This document shows, piece by piece, positions 25,349 to 35,206 of a stretch of 64,000 nt of DNA. The notes under the pieces are model-generated. The model had not been told where the DNA came from and ran no database searches. It saw only the letters and a list, made by a program, of their open reading frames with translations. The stretch is taken from NCBI RefSeq assembly GCF_030400225.1, contig NZ_VJYB01000003.1, forward strand, positions 1-64,000. Direction: 5' to 3'. The stretch comes from Lactobacillus sp. UCMA15818 (GTDB lineage Bacteria > Bacillota > Bacilli > Lactobacillales > Lactobacillaceae). Each line of letters opens with the position of its first letter. The first letter of the stretch is position 1. The position numbers and the translations under genes were made by a program.

Positions 25349-27169
25349 TTACTCAACCGTTACACTCTTAGCCAAGTTACGAGGCTTATCAACATCATAC
25401 CCACGCTGCAGGCTCGTGTAATAAGCCAATAACTGACAAGGTATAATTGCTAGTAGTGGCGTTAATAGTGAATGCACATCTGGCAAGATAACCTGATCAC
25501 CATCTTCTGCCAAATTACGACTTACGATATTTATCACATTTGCGCCACGAGCCAAAACTTCCTGTGTATTACTCCTAGTATGCTTTGCAGTTTTTGCTCC
25601 AGTAATAATTGCAATTACAGGAGTTCCTTCTTCAATTAACGCGATTGTTCCATGTTTCAATTCACCCGAAGCAAATCCTTCAGTTTGTACATAAGATACT
25701 TCTTTTAACTTCAATGCAGCTTCTTGTGCAACATCATAGTCAATTGCTCTGCCAATATAAAAAGCATTGCGTGTCGTTGCAAGAACATTTGCCGCAATCT
25801 GTTCATACTGGCTCTTTTCATCAACTAATTCTTGCATCCCGTTAGCAACCGTTGTAAGTTCATGTGCAACATCAAATGAAGTTGCAGCTGAAATGCCTTT
25901 CTCTTCACCAATTTTCTTCGCAAGAATTGCCTCAAGTGCAATCTGTCCAGTATATGCTTTAGTTGAAGCCACAGCTATTTCAGGACCAGCATACAACAAT
26001 AATGTAAATGTTGCCTCCCGTGATAACGTCGAATTCTCAACATTTGTAATCGTTAAACTCTCATATCCCCACTTATTGACTTGTGCTAAAACTTGACGAC
26101 TATCGGCAGTTTCTCCGCTTTGAGTCAAAAAGACAAAGAATGGTTTTTTGGACAACAATGGTGGATTATAACCAAATTCTGATGCTACATGAACTTCTGT
26201 TGGGGTCTTCGTTAATCCCTCAAAGAGTTCTTTACCAACAAGCCCTGCGTGATAACTCGTTCCAGCCGCTACGATATATAAACGATCTGCTTTTTTGATA
26301 CTATCCAAAAGCGTGTCATCAATTGTAACTGACCCATCATCTGCAATATAATGCTTAATCAATGAACGCATTACAGTAGGCTGCTCATCAATTTCTTTCA
26401 ACATATAATAAGGATATGCACCCTTTTCAACTTCAGAAGCATCTGTATCAACATGAAATGGCTTACGATCAATAACATTTCCCTGTGGATCTTCAATTGT
26501 TACACTTTGTGGTTTGACAATCACGATCTCACCATCAACGAGTTCAATAAAGTCATGTGTTTGATCAAGCATTGCAATTGCATCACTACATACCACATTA
26601 AAGTTATTACCTACCCCAATCAGAAGGGGGCTCTTGTTCTTTGCAACATACAGGGTTTCAGGTTCTTGGTTATCCATCAACAAGAATGAATATGAAGAAC
26701 TTTCATCTACCAGTGAGATAACCTTTTTAAAAGCCTCTTTGGTTGCAAGATTTTCTTCTTTCGCAAATTTCGCAATCAACTGTACAATTACTTCGGTATC
26801 CGTGTCACTAGCAAATTTAACGTCTTGCAGATAGGTTGTTTTTAATTCTGCAAAGTTGCCAATCACACCATTATGTACCAAAAAGAAACGTCCATCTGCT
26901 GAAACATGTGGATGTGCATTCTCTTTGCTTGGTACTCCATGCGTTGCCCATCTCGTATGACCGATTCCACTTGTACCATGAACATCAGCCCCAATTTCTT
27001 CACGTAAGTCGTCAATCCGTCCTTTTTCCTTAACAAGATACTCTTTACCATCTTGCGAGTTCACATATATACCTGCAGAGTCATACCCTCGATACTCCAG
27101 ACGTTGTAATCCATTCAACAAAATATCAACTGCATTTTTATTACCAGTAATACCTACTATTCCACACAT
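25349..27169 (-). CDS. glmS: glutamine-fructose-6-phosphate aminotransferase (isomerizing)
   Basis: A 606-residue enzyme that makes glucosamine 6-phosphate from fructose 6-phosphate and glutamine, the first step to cell-wall amino sugars. The ATG at 27169 is chosen because the mature protein must begin with the nucleophile Cys of '[10 protein letters not shown]'. An in-frame ATG 8 codons earlier exists but would bury it. The glutaminase domain has 'GHTRWATHG'. Two SIS domains follow, with 'AAGTSYHAG' and '[10 protein letters not shown]', and the C-terminus is the conserved '[13 protein letters not shown]'. The leader is about 90 bases and has no room for a full glmS ribozyme. Confidence 0.96.
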   Translation of the reverse strand: MCGIVGITGNKNAVDILLNGLQRLEYRGYDSAGIYVNSQDGKEYLVKEKGRIDDLREEIGADVHGTSGIGHTRWATHGVPSKENAHPHVSADGRFFLVHNGVIGNFAELKTTYLQDVKFASDTDTEVIVQLIAKFAKEENLATKEAFKKVISLVDESSSYSFLLMDNQEPETLYVAKNKSPLLIGVGNNFNVVCSDAIAMLDQTHDFIELVDGEIVIVKPQSVTIEDPQGNVIDRKPFHVDTDASEVEKGAYPYYMLKEIDEQPTVMRSLIKHYIADDGSVTIDDTLLDSIKKADRLYIVAAGTSYHAGLVGKELFEGLTKTPTEVHVASEFGYNPPLLSKKPFFVFLTQSGETADSRQVLAQVNKWGYESLTITNVENSTLSREATFTLLLYAGPEIAVASTKAYTGQIALEAILAKKIGEEKGISAATSFDVAHELTTVANGMQELVDEKSQYEQIAANVLATTRNAFYIGRAIDYDVAQEAALKLKEVSYVQTEGFASGELKHGTIALIEEGTPVIAIITGAKTAKHTRSNTQEVLARGANVINIVSRNLAEDGDQVILPDVHSLLTPLLAIIPCQLLAYYTSLQRGYDVDKPRNLAKSVTVE

Positions 27170-27265
27170 ACCAAAACCAGCCTTCCTAACCATTTTCTAA
27201 TTAATTATTAATTTTCATTAAATTGGTCTATATCAAAATGTGATAATCTTAGCTTTAATACATCT

Positions 27266-27294
27266 AATATAGTACCTATCAATATGGTTGTCAA
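27266..27294 (-). promoter_or_regulatory. glmS promoter
   Basis: Minus strand: TTGACA (27294-27289), 17 bases, TATATT (27271-27266). The predicted start is about 90 bases before the glmS ATG. Confidence 0.82.
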
Positions 27295-27351
27295 ACTATA
27301 ATTCAAATATTGGTATATAAAAACACATGACAAAAAATAAGGATATACCAA

Positions 27352-27393
27352 AAAGGCATACAGCTTCGTATAGTCTTTCAGCCGTATACCTTT
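27352..27393 (-). terminator. terminator of the mannitol operon
   Basis: On the minus strand GGTATACGGCT pairs with AGCTGTATGCC, then TTTTT. It lies 18 bases after the mtlD stop. Confidence 0.85.
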
Positions 27394-27410
27394 TCTAGAA
27401 AAGAATCTAG

Positions 27411-28565
27411 TTATTTATTAGCAAGTGCTTTTTGATAAGAACTAACAATCTGTGTTACTAATTCATGATCATCCAATCCCGTTGTCTGTGCCACAACATC
27501 TGCAATTGGCTTATCTACGATTAACTTTTTCAAGTCTTGACTCTCAGTATCATTAGGCTCGTCAAAAGTATAAATCATCCCAACTGTCTCTAATAATGCT
27601 TCATATGATAGTCCTCTATCTTTTGCTTCACGAATCGGTCGAATGAACCGTTCGTCATATCCTAATTTGCGAATCGGAGTTCTTCCAACTCTTGCAATAT
27701 CATCAGATAAATATTTGTTCTCAAACCTACCAATTATCTTACGTTGATATGCTTCATGGTTCGCACGATCAAAGTCCCATTTTGTAATTAATAAGTCGCC
27801 TGTCTCTTTCAAGACCCGCTTTAATTGCTCAAGAACTTGTTCATCGGCGATTGCTGAACCAATATCTGTATATCCTTTATATTTGCCTGTATATGCAACT
27901 GTTGCATGCCCTGTGTTTACGGAGAATAACTTACGTTCAATATAAGGTTCCAAATCAGGAGCATACTCTACACTCGTTAATTTTATTTCAGGAGCCTTCA
28001 TCTGATGTTCATCAACAACCCATTCTTTAAATGGTTCAACTGACACAAACAAAGGATCTTCATGCTTTTGTAATGGAACAATCCGATCAACTGCAGCGTT
28101 AGGAAATCCGATTATCTCGTCTGCATACTTCTGATCTTCTTTAGCTAAGTGTGTGTATACTTCTTTCTTCAGGTTCTGACTTCCACCAATCATATTCTCA
28201 CAGGCAATTACATCAATCTTACTCTCGTTACCTGCAGACTTCCTAGCAACAATTCCATCTGCAATTAATGGTGCAATGAATTTTAGAATCTTGGGTCCGA
28301 TTGCTGTCGTTACAATATCAGCATCCGCGATTGCCTGAACAACCTTTTCTGGATTCTTAGCATTATTAATCCCGCTGACATTAGTTACTGTAATTTCTTT
28401 TTGAGATTCATCAGCCAACTGGATTGTGTAGCTTTTCTTCTCATTTAATGCATCAATGATTGTCTCATTAACATCAACGAATTTGATTTCAAATCCATTA
28501 GCTGCTAATGTTTCTCCAATAAATCCACGTCCAATGTTACCTGCTCCAAAATGTACTGCTTTCAT
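27411..28565 (-). CDS. mtlD: mannitol-1-phosphate 5-dehydrogenase
   Basis: A 384-residue NAD-dependent enzyme oxidising mannitol 1-phosphate to fructose 6-phosphate. The N-terminal Rossmann motif is '[20 protein letters not shown]' and the catalytic region is '[20 protein letters not shown]'. Length matches the family (about 380-385). The ATG overlaps the mtlF stop (TAATG). It is the last gene of mtlA-mtlR-mtlF-mtlD and is followed by a strong terminator. Confidence 0.97.
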   Translation of the reverse strand: MKAVHFGAGNIGRGFIGETLAANGFEIKFVDVNETIIDALNEKKSYTIQLADESQKEITVTNVSGINNAKNPEKVVQAIADADIVTTAIGPKILKFIAPLIADGIVARKSAGNESKIDVIACENMIGGSQNLKKEVYTHLAKEDQKYADEIIGFPNAAVDRIVPLQKHEDPLFVSVEPFKEWVVDEHQMKAPEIKLTSVEYAPDLEPYIERKLFSVNTGHATVAYTGKYKGYTDIGSAIADEQVLEQLKRVLKETGDLLITKWDFDRANHEAYQRKIIGRFENKYLSDDIARVGRTPIRKLGYDERFIRPIREAKDRGLSYEALLETVGMIYTFDEPNDTESQDLKKLIVDKPIADVVAQTTGLDDHELVTQIVSSYQKALANK

Positions 28566-29017
28566 TATTTATCGACCTCTTTCAACAAGTTTATAATTTC
28601 TTGTTCCGATTGCGCATCCGCAAGCTTTACAACATTATTAACATCGCTACAAAAAAGTGCTATTTGTGACAATAAATTTAGATGTTCTCCATTTAGACCT
28701 GCTATCCCAAAGACTACAGTTACAACATTCTCATTCTGACTATCCTCTGAAAAGTCAACTCCCATTGGCACTTGAACAACTGAGATTCCAGTCTTCTTAA
28801 TGAATTTCTTTCCATCTTCGGTTCCATGAGGAATTGCGATAAAATTCCCCATATATGTCGAAACATCATCATTTCTAGCAATCATAGATTCTACATATTC
28901 AGGCTCAACATCCCCACTATCTACAAGCAGTTTTCCTGCAAGACGAATAGCTTCTTCCTTGGTTGCCACATGCTGATCAAGCTTAATCATATCTTTCTCT
29001 AAATCCATCTTCATCAT
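28565..29017 (-). CDS. mtlF: PTS mannitol EIIA component
   Basis: A 150-residue EIIA of the mannitol/fructose family with the phospho-histidine in '[15 protein letters not shown]' (near 65). It passes phosphate from HPr to the EIIB domain of MtlA. AAAGGA lies before the ATG at 29017, which overlaps the mtlR stop (TGATG); a GTG one codon earlier is less likely. The tight overlaps with mtlR and mtlD indicate coupled translation. Confidence 0.95.
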   Translation of the reverse strand: MMKMDLEKDMIKLDQHVATKEEAIRLAGKLLVDSGDVEPEYVESMIARNDDVSTYMGNFIAIPHGTEDGKKFIKKTGISVVQVPMGVDFSEDSQNENVVTVVFGIAGLNGEHLNLLSQIALFCSDVNNVVKLADAQSEQEIINLLKEVDK

Positions 29018-31086
29018 CACTTTCCTTTCATTTCAATTTGCTCCAAGAACTGAGTAGCTATCAGGTCACGAACTTGATCCTGATTGCCCTTTTCAAAAAT
29101 ACCCGTAGTAAAGTTGCTCATTACGATTGCCCCACTGACTGTCCCCATCAAAATATTTTGAAAATCCGTCATTGGAGTTGGCCCCAGCATCAAAAGTATT
29201 CTACTGACTTTGATTGGAGCTTGATCCATCGCCAACATATCAATCGGCTTTGTGAGGTCATAAATATTGAAGAATGGGCGTTTTACATTGGAATTTGTAG
29301 CGTGAACCAATGCAATTGTTGCTCGCGGAATTCCAACTGGTGCTAAGCGTATTCGCTTTAAAAGTTCCTCTTTTACCGCTTGTTTTTCATTTGTGATTTT
29401 TTCTGGAATTGAACCAAGTATCAAATCCAATGTACTCCCTAAATCACCTGTACTATTAACTCTAGAAACTTCGACTGAATTCGCAAACTCATTTGCTTCC
29501 TTTATCTCTTGGGCTAATCGCGTTAATTTTTCTTGACCTTTATCATATATGGCATTTGTCACTTTTTTATTTTGTGCTTCTACATACTCAAGCCGTCCAC
29601 CGATTTTCCTAATTAAAGACTTAACTTGCTGAACTTCATCATCCAACAGGAGCGGGCTGACCACTAGATAATTCCAACCAAACCCTGGAAGGCTCACCGT
29701 TGACAAGATTAAATCATACTGACTGAGTTCAACATTATTAAGCTCTGAAACCTTCGCTATTTTAACTGCATGAATCTCAACTATCTCTCTTTGCAGACGG
29801 CTCTTCAAGATACTTGCTGTTCCAATTCCATTAGGACATACAATCAAAGTCTTCAGTTTTTGTATTTTAGAATCACTTGTATAGCTATTTGCGAAATATA
29901 ATAGTATTAATTGTGCTTCCATTGGTGTAAAAATAAATTCAGGAAATACTTCGCGCAAAGCATCTTGTATTGCTTTGTAAAGTTCTTGATATTGTTGGCT
30001 AACATTTTCAAGTGTTTCAATTCTTGTATTAGGCAACTTGAGTGTATTATTTTTCAGCAATAAGGTAATATGCTTGCTAAGCCTGTCAAACAAATCCCGA
30101 TCGCGGCCAAAGTTCCACCCAAATGCATCTGAGACCCACTTAATCAATTCTTTAACATCATATGATATCTGTAACCCATAATCATCTGACCAGCTTTCAG
30201 CTGAAAAATGATAATCAAGGCCCTTCAACTGAACTGCTAAAAAATCAATTTCTCCAGATGTTATTTTTTCCTTTATTTCACTTCCAAATTTATCTAGTAT
30301 TACTAAGACTTTCTGACGATACTTGAATATACTCTTTTGTTTTGCTGCAGAATAACTTTTTATGACTGTCGTCTTCATTCGCAGTATTGAGATTGCAACC
30401 AGCAACACCCACTGAACTTCCTGAATATCCGATTTTGTGGTATATTCTACCATTGCCTTTTTGAGTGCCGCAACACATTCAAACAAAATCTGTCTCGGTA
30501 ATAAATTCAGAAAAAAGCTTTTAGCTGGTTTCTCATCAGTGGAGTTCAAATAATCAAAAAACTCATATTCGTTAATTTCATTTGTAAGAACTCCACATAA
30601 TATTAGCCGCTTTTGTGCTTCCTCACCTGTACTTTGAACTCCAACAGACTTCCTCACATCCACTTTTATCCCATATTCTCTCAAAGCTTTTGCAATACCC
30701 TTCAAATCTCTTTGAATAGTATTTTCACTAACTCCTAGTGTAATGGCTAAAGAAAATATCTTAATTGGTTCAGTACCAAGCAGAAGCAGACAGACAACCG
30801 CCGCCTGTCTCTGGCTGCTCGACAAAGCAACCTCTGCAACCTGATTATTTAGTTCAGTCATTAATCTTTTTCGATTTTCATCTGATCCATGTAGCCAGTA
30901 ACGCCCATCGTTGCTTGCAATACTTAAGCCATGTTGTACAAGGTACAGTTTTAATTCTGAGAATTCCCGATATACTGTTCTTCTGCTAATCACCAACGAA
31001 TCTTCAATCGCAGACATCGAAACACCCTCATCGTGCTTGCACAGCTTTTGCAGAATCTTTTTCTGGCGTTCTGACAACAAAATCAA
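29017..31086 (-). CDS. mtlR: mannitol operon transcriptional activator (PRD family)
   Basis: A 689-residue regulator of the MtlR type. Domains: two N-terminal helix-turn-helix units ('EGVSMSAIEDSLVISRRTVYREFSEL', shown in part, and 'LGVSENTIQRDLKGIAKAL' near 115), two PRD domains (about 200-400), a galactitol-type EIIB domain ('TLIVCPNGIGTASILKSRL' with Cys near 420), and a mannitol-type EIIA domain at the C-terminus (about 540-689). Phosphorylation by HPr and the mannitol EII tunes its activity. It sits inside the operon between mtlA and mtlF and likely binds the inverted repeat upstream of mtlA. Despite 'antiterminator' labels for the wider family, this layout is that of DNA-binding activators. 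Confidence 0.94.
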   Translation of the reverse strand: MILLSERQKKILQKLCKHDEGVSMSAIEDSLVISRRTVYREFSELKLYLVQHGLSIASNDGRYWLHGSDENRKRLMTELNNQVAEVALSSSQRQAAVVCLLLLGTEPIKIFSLAITLGVSENTIQRDLKGIAKALREYGIKVDVRKSVGVQSTGEEAQKRLILCGVLTNEINEYEFFDYLNSTDEKPAKSFFLNLLPRQILFECVAALKKAMVEYTTKSDIQEVQWVLLVAISILRMKTTVIKSYSAAKQKSIFKYRQKVLVILDKFGSEIKEKITSGEIDFLAVQLKGLDYHFSAESWSDDYGLQISYDVKELIKWVSDAFGWNFGRDRDLFDRLSKHITLLLKNNTLKLPNTRIETLENVSQQYQELYKAIQDALREVFPEFIFTPMEAQLILLYFANSYTSDSKIQKLKTLIVCPNGIGTASILKSRLQREIVEIHAVKIAKVSELNNVELSQYDLILSTVSLPGFGWNYLVVSPLLLDDEVQQVKSLIRKIGGRLEYVEAQNKKVTNAIYDKGQEKLTRLAQEIKEANEFANSVEVSRVNSTGDLGSTLDLILGSIPEKITNEKQAVKEELLKRIRLAPVGIPRATIALVHATNSNVKRPFFNIYDLTKPIDMLAMDQAPIKVSRILLMLGPTPMTDFQNILMGTVSGAIVMSNFTTGIFEKGNQDQVRDLIATQFLEQIEMKGK

Positions 31087-31101
31087 GCTACATCATCCTT
31101 T

Positions 31102-32907
31102 TTAATTTAAATGTGCTACAACCGAATCATATTCGTCAGCTTCAAGCAAACTGGATACACTTAAAATCTGAACATTTGTATATCTCAATTTGAGATTCTT
31201 TTCTGCTTCCTTTGTCACTATAACCAAACGTTCTCTACTATCTTCAAGTTCATCTATTCCAATATTCTTGACTGGTGTCTTTCTACCAGCCTTCTTCAAA
31301 CGATCTTTGAACATTGATGTTGCCATCGTAGCCGAACCTACTCGCTGATCGTGATGAATAAAGTCAACTTCTTTAATAGCTGTGAAGTTCAGATTTTGCA
31401 ATCCTGTCTCGACTGTTGTGTCTTCATCAACAACAGTTGGTTTCTCTTCACTTGGAGAAATCTGGTTCAATGCCTTCAAGTTAAGAACTACTTCATCATA
31501 TTTTGGACTGCTCAAGAAGTTATCAACTGAAATATGCATTGCACCTGGTGTCTTTTGTAATGCTCTTTCAGCCAATTCTGCCTGTGTAATAACAAGCAGT
31601 CCACTCTCGTCTTTCAAACGACTAATTGCGGTGTTTGTAACAGGAATATCTGTAATACCCGACTTTTTAACTTTGTCTCTCAACAAGGAAGCCCCCATTG
31701 CAGAAGAACCCATCCCCGCATCGCATGCAAAAATAATCTTTTTAACATCTTCATATGCCTTGACCTGTTCTGTAGCACTCTGACCACTAGCAGCAGTTGA
31801 CGCACCACCCTTTGATTCAGACTTCATCGCATCCATCTGTCGTTGACGTGCTTCAAGGTCACTATCGTCTGTCATTGTTTTATCAGCCTTCAAGATTATT
31901 GCTGCAACCACGAATGATACAATTGCCGCAACCAAAACACCAATTAGAATCTTCAAATAATTTCCTTTGGGTGTCATCAATAAAATTGCGATGATTGAGC
32001 CAGGAGATGCAGCTGCTTTTAATCCTGTGTTCAATAATTGGAAAGTAAATGTTCCACTCACGCCACCAGCAATGGCTGCAAAAACTAATGCTGGTTTCAT
32101 CAAAATATATGGGAAGTAAATCTCATGAATTCCGCCAAAGAATTGAATTATTGCTGCCCCAGGAGCAGATGCTTTCGCAGTTCCTTTACCAAAAATCATA
32201 AATGCTAACAAGATGCCAATCCCAGGACCTGGATTAGATTCGAGAAGGAACAAGACTGACTTGCCTGATTGCGAAGCCTGTTGAATACCCAAGGGTACCA
32301 AGATTCCATTCCCGATTGCATTATTCAAAAACAAGATTTTCGCAGGTTCGATGAAAATATTTGCAAGAGGTAGCATATGAATAGAAATAATCCAATCTAC
32401 ACCCTTACTCATGAAGTTACTCCCAGCAGTCACAAGTGGATTAACTACAAAAACACCAAAAATTGCTAATATCATTCCTAAAATTCCACTTGAGAAGTTG
32501 TTGTAAATCATTTCAAAACCAGACTTGATCTTATCTTGGAATAATTGATCAAATTTCTTAATACTCCAGCCACCAAGTGGTCCCATAATCATTGCTCCTA
32601 AGAACATTGGTACACTTGAACCGACAATCACACCCATGACTGCAATTGCTCCCACAACTGCACCACGTTCCTCATAGACCATTCTACCACCAACGTAAGC
32701 AATTAAAAGCGGGATCATATAATTAAGCATTGGGTTAATTAACGTCGCTATTTGCTTGTTAGGAAACCACCCAGCTGCCATAAAAATTGCTGTAATTAAC
32801 CCCCAAGCAATAATTGCCGCGATATTAGGCATAATCATTCCGCTAAGAGTGGTTCCTAGTCTCTGAATTTTAGCCTTAAGTGAACTCTTTGATTTCTTCA
32901 TTTCCAT
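31102..32907 (-). CDS. mtlA: PTS mannitol EIICB with an extra degenerate EIIB-like domain
   Basis: A 601-residue permease. The EIIC domain (about 15-340) has 'NPGPGIGILLAFMIFG' and the substrate motif 'GGIHEIYFPYI'. The linker (345-385) is charged and Ser/Ala-rich. The EIIB domain (386-480) has the phospho-Cys395 in 'IIFACDAGMGSSAMG'. A second EIIB-like domain (about 510-601) aligns with the first ('EVDFIHHDQRVGSATM') but has His519 where Cys should be and lacks the P-loop glycines. The canonical EIICB would end near 480. It is first in the mtl operon, with a GGAGGG ribosome site and a cre in the promoter. It imports and phosphorylates mannitol together with MtlF. Confidence 0.95.
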   Translation of the reverse strand: MEMKKSKSSLKAKIQRLGTTLSGMIMPNIAAIIAWGLITAIFMAAGWFPNKQIATLINPMLNYMIPLLIAYVGGRMVYEERGAVVGAIAVMGVIVGSSVPMFLGAMIMGPLGGWSIKKFDQLFQDKIKSGFEMIYNNFSSGILGMILAIFGVFVVNPLVTAGSNFMSKGVDWIISIHMLPLANIFIEPAKILFLNNAIGNGILVPLGIQQASQSGKSVLFLLESNPGPGIGILLAFMIFGKGTAKASAPGAAIIQFFGGIHEIYFPYILMKPALVFAAIAGGVSGTFTFQLLNTGLKAAASPGSIIAILLMTPKGNYLKILIGVLVAAIVSFVVAAIILKADKTMTDDSDLEARQRQMDAMKSESKGGASTAASGQSATEQVKAYEDVKKIIFACDAGMGSSAMGASLLRDKVKKSGITDIPVTNTAISRLKDESGLLVITQAELAERALQKTPGAMHISVDNFLSSPKYDEVVLNLKALNQISPSEEKPTVVDEDTTVETGLQNLNFTAIKEVDFIHHDQRVGSATMATSMFKDRLKKAGRKTPVKNIGIDELEDSRERLVIVTKEAEKNLKLRYTNVQILSVSSLLEADEYDSVVAHLN

Positions 32908-32947
32908 TAAAATTCCCTCCTTTTTACATCTTTATTTTACTTTCTTG

Positions 32948-32962
32948 TTGCAAGCGTTTTCA
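32948..32962 (-). promoter_or_regulatory. cre site (CcpA operator) in the mtl promoter
   Basis: TTGCAAGCGTTTTCA matches the cre consensus WTGNAANCGNWNNCW at every fixed position. It lies about 40 bases before the mtlA ATG and overlaps the spacer of a weak promoter (TTGAAA…TAAAAT on the minus strand), so CcpA would repress mtl when glucose is present. Confidence 0.85.
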
Positions 32963-32987
32963 AGACAAAGTAAATAACATTAAGTCA

Positions 32988-33015
32988 CATTAACTTGTGC
33001 CAGTTTAAGTTAATG
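32988..33015 (-). promoter_or_regulatory. inverted repeat upstream of mtlA, likely MtlR site
   Basis: CATTAACTT (32988-32996) and AAGTTAATG (33007-33015) are perfect 9-base inverted repeats with a 10-base centre, placed just upstream of the cre/promoter. This is where an activator would bind. Assignment to MtlR is inferred from position. Confidence 0.6.
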
Positions 33016-33078
33016 TTTTCACATGTAGGCTATTAGCTCACTCCTGCAAGTAATCTCAATTGTTTTTTAGATTATACT

Positions 33079-33117
33079 AAAAGAACTTCACCAGAAAATT
33101 TTCTCTAGTGAAGCTCC
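33079..33117 (-). terminator. terminator between a small membrane-protein gene and mtlA
   Basis: CTTCACCAGAAAA and TTTTCTCTAGTGAAG form a stem with small mismatches; on the minus strand CTTTTAG follows. It ends the transcript of the upstream 63-residue protein and isolates the mtl promoter. Confidence 0.7.
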
Positions 33118-33124
33118 TTATTTT

Positions 33125-33199
33125 GAAGACTGGGTCAAAAATTAAATTTTGATCTAGTTTCTATATTTATCACGAATAAACATGTTTCATAAATCAAGA
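33125..33199 (+). repeat. dispersed palindromic repeat, copy 5
   Basis: Stem GAAGACTGGGTCAAAA…TTTTGATCTAGTTTC, then the tail TATATTTATCACGAATAAA and CATGTTTCATAAATCAA. This is one of the best-preserved tails and defines the consensus together with copy 3. Confidence 0.85.
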
Positions 33200-33391
33200 C
33201 TAAAATTTGTTTTTTCTATATTTAAGAACCAGCTCTTTAATAAACAAAATTGAAATCGTCACTGGAAACTCAATGACAGCTATGAAGAAAAATCTTTGCA
33301 TATCGTTATCCTTATCCACCAAAATTATAAACCAGAGGAATGTTGTAGCTACTAAGCCTACATAATTATAGAAAATATTCTTTAAAGTCAT
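33200..33391 (-). CDS. small membrane protein, unknown function
   Basis: A 63-residue protein with two hydrophobic spans (about residues 8-25, around 'LVATTFLWFIILV', and 33-52, 'FFFIAVIEFPVTISILFI') joined by a charged loop DKDNDMQ, and a basic tail KYRKNKF. A strong GAAGGAGG lies 7 bases before the ATG, which makes it a real gene. A terminator follows it. No family recognised; not clearly part of the mtl operon. Confidence 0.65.
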   Translation of the reverse strand: MTLKNIFYNYVGLVATTFLWFIILVDKDNDMQRFFFIAVIEFPVTISILFIKELVLKYRKNKF

Positions 33392-33898
33392 AAATTATGC
33401 CTCCTTCGATTAACAATTGTATAAGTAATTTATAGGGAATAAGGAATAGGGAGTAGGAAGTATGGTAGTATTTATAATCTGAGATAGTAATTTTTATTGC
33501 CGCTATTATTTCAAAGTTTTTGAGGGGTTATTGAAAATCTTAGTCCCTATAATTAAAACTTACTTCTGCAGTATAGATATCAATGGAAGGAATTTATTCA
33601 TTTGTAGATGCCCCTTGATAGAAAAAAATTTTCCAATTACCATTAACTTGTTTTTCTAGAGAGATGTTCTAAAAGCAGATGTATTTGTTCTTTTATCAGT
33701 AGTTCTGAAGGAATTCATAATCAGGTTTTCCCCTATTCCTTTACTAGAAACATCAGAAATGGTGAGCCTTTTTTTTGATAATACTTGATGACTGTTTACA
33801 TAGTTCATTCCATTGCCTTATTGCAAACTTCTCCTGATACCCCAATTTCTTTATAGTTTTCATCAAGTAGCTTTTTAAAATCTTCTTTTCTCGTCGTT

Positions 33899-34949
33899 TG
33901 TAAAATTAAGTTAGAAATAAAAAAGCCATTTGTGGTAGACTTTTGAATATCCCTAATCAAAAGAGAGGTAACCACAAATGACCTATAAACATCTTACCAC
34001 ACAAGAATTAACCTTCATATATAATTTTTGGAAACAAGGTATTAAAGCTTACCAAGCTGCTAAAGCTCTTAAACGTTCTAGTGAAACTGTTTATCGTGTT
34101 TACCGTTTCTTAGATACCGGACATTCAATTAGCCAATTCCAAGAAAACTACCGAATTAACAAGGCTCACTGTGGTCGAAAAGTAATTACATTACCAGAAG
34201 ATGAAGTCAAATACATTAAGCAAAAAGTCTCATTAGGTTGGACCCCTGATACAATTATTGGTCGCGCAAAGATTCATATCAGTTGTAGTATGAGAACTTT
34301 ATACCGCTTTTTTCAAAGGGGAGTTTTCAATAAGAAATTATTGCCAATGAAAGGTAAACGGCATCCAAATGGTTACGTTGAACGACGTGGTAAAGCTGGC
34401 AGACTTGGCAGAAGCATTTACCAACGATATCAGGATTACCCTCATTTTCAACATGAATTTGGTCACTTAGAAGCAGACACAGTCCAAGGCAAAGCTCACC
34501 AAGGTGCAGTTATGACCTTAGTTGAGCGTCTCTCCAAAGTTGAGATCATTTTGAACATTCAACAAAAATCAGCTGAATGTGTTAACGAACACCTTGATCA
34601 ATGGTTGTCTCAACAGCCAAAACACCTTTTCAAATCAATTACTTTTGATAATGGTAAAGAATTTGCTGGCTGGAAAGAAATTGCGAATAAGCATGATATT
34701 AGTGCTTACTTTGCCGAAGTTGGAGCTCCTAACCAACGTGGTTTAAATGAAAACAACAACGGAATGATTAGACGAGATGGTCTCAAAAAGGACATGGATT
34801 TTCGTAGCTTACCAAATACTGTGGTTCAACAAGTCAGCAGCCGACGTAATCATATACCGAGGAAATCACTAAATTACAAAACACCAATTGAGATATTCAT
34901 GAAAAATATCACAGATAAGCAACTAAGTTATTTCTAACTTAATTTGACA
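33899..34949 (+). mobile_element. IS30-family insertion sequence
   Basis: Terminal inverted repeats are TGTAAAATTAAGTTAGAAATAA (33899-33920, shown as its 22 positions) and the complement at 34928-34949, differing at one position. The element is 1051 bases with one transposase gene. A 2-base TT duplication flanks it (33897-33898 and 34950-34951), and removing one copy restores the reading frame of the interrupted gene. Confidence 0.88.
33978..34937 (+). CDS. IS30-family transposase
   Basis: A 319-residue transposase. The N-terminal helix-turn-helix ('GIKAYQAAKALKRSSETVYR') binds the element ends. The catalytic DDE core has Asp in 'FGHLEADTVQG', Asp in 'SITFDNGKEF' and Glu in 'GLNENNNGMIRR', all present, so it looks functional. 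Its stop codon lies inside the right inverted repeat. AGAGAGG precedes the ATG. Family members move by a circle intermediate and often generate 2-3 base duplications. Confidence 0.95.
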   Translation: MTYKHLTTQELTFIYNFWKQGIKAYQAAKALKRSSETVYRVYRFLDTGHSISQFQENYRINKAHCGRKVITLPEDEVKYIKQKVSLGWTPDTIIGRAKIHISCSMRTLYRFFQRGVFNKKLLPMKGKRHPNGYVERRGKAGRLGRSIYQRYQDYPHFQHEFGHLEADTVQGKAHQGAVMTLVERLSKVEIILNIQQKSAECVNEHLDQWLSQQPKHLFKSITFDNGKEFAGWKEIANKHDISAYFAEVGAPNQRGLNENNNGMIRRDGLKKDMDFRSLPNTVVQQVSSRRNHIPRKSLNYKTPIEIFMKNITDKQLSYF

Positions 34950-35206
34950 TTTCAAGTCTATAAAAAAGCAATTGTTCTTCCAGCTCTTTTAATATATTTT
35001 CCATAGACTGCACCTCCAAAAGCTAATGTACTTTAGCGTCTAAAAATACATAAGTATAAATTTAGTTAATAATTAAACATAGTCAATTTGAAGTTCACTT
35101 TTTATGGATGGTCAGTTATTGGGTACTTACCAAAAAACAACATCAACATGTATTGCTAAAATATATGTAAACTAAAATAGCGACCTATTTCGAACTGGAA
35201 CAGAAC

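Larger units (their letters stand above)
33594..35004 (-). pseudogene. DUF4440-type (NTF2-like) gene, frameshifted and interrupted by an IS30 element
   Basis: After removing 33899-34949 plus one 2-base target copy, the minus strand reads from an ATG at 35004 (GGAGGTG ribosome site) through MENILKELEEQLLFYRLE, then TTRKEDFKKLLDENYKEIG and VSGEVCNKAME. One lost G (TGG to TG near 33810) shifts the frame to NYVNSHQVLSKKRLTISD. A second shift leads to EKQVNGNWKIFFYQGAST and stop at 33594. Length (about 120 residues) and the closing 'GNWKIFFYQGA' are typical of DUF4440/NTF2-like proteins. It is inactive three times over. DUF4440 assignment is by pattern only. Confidence 0.78.

Noticed and set aside
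27170-27290. glmS ribozyme upstream of glmS
   Set aside because: The promoter lies only about 95 bases before the ATG and the leader is AT-rich with none of the ribozyme's conserved core; too short to hold it.
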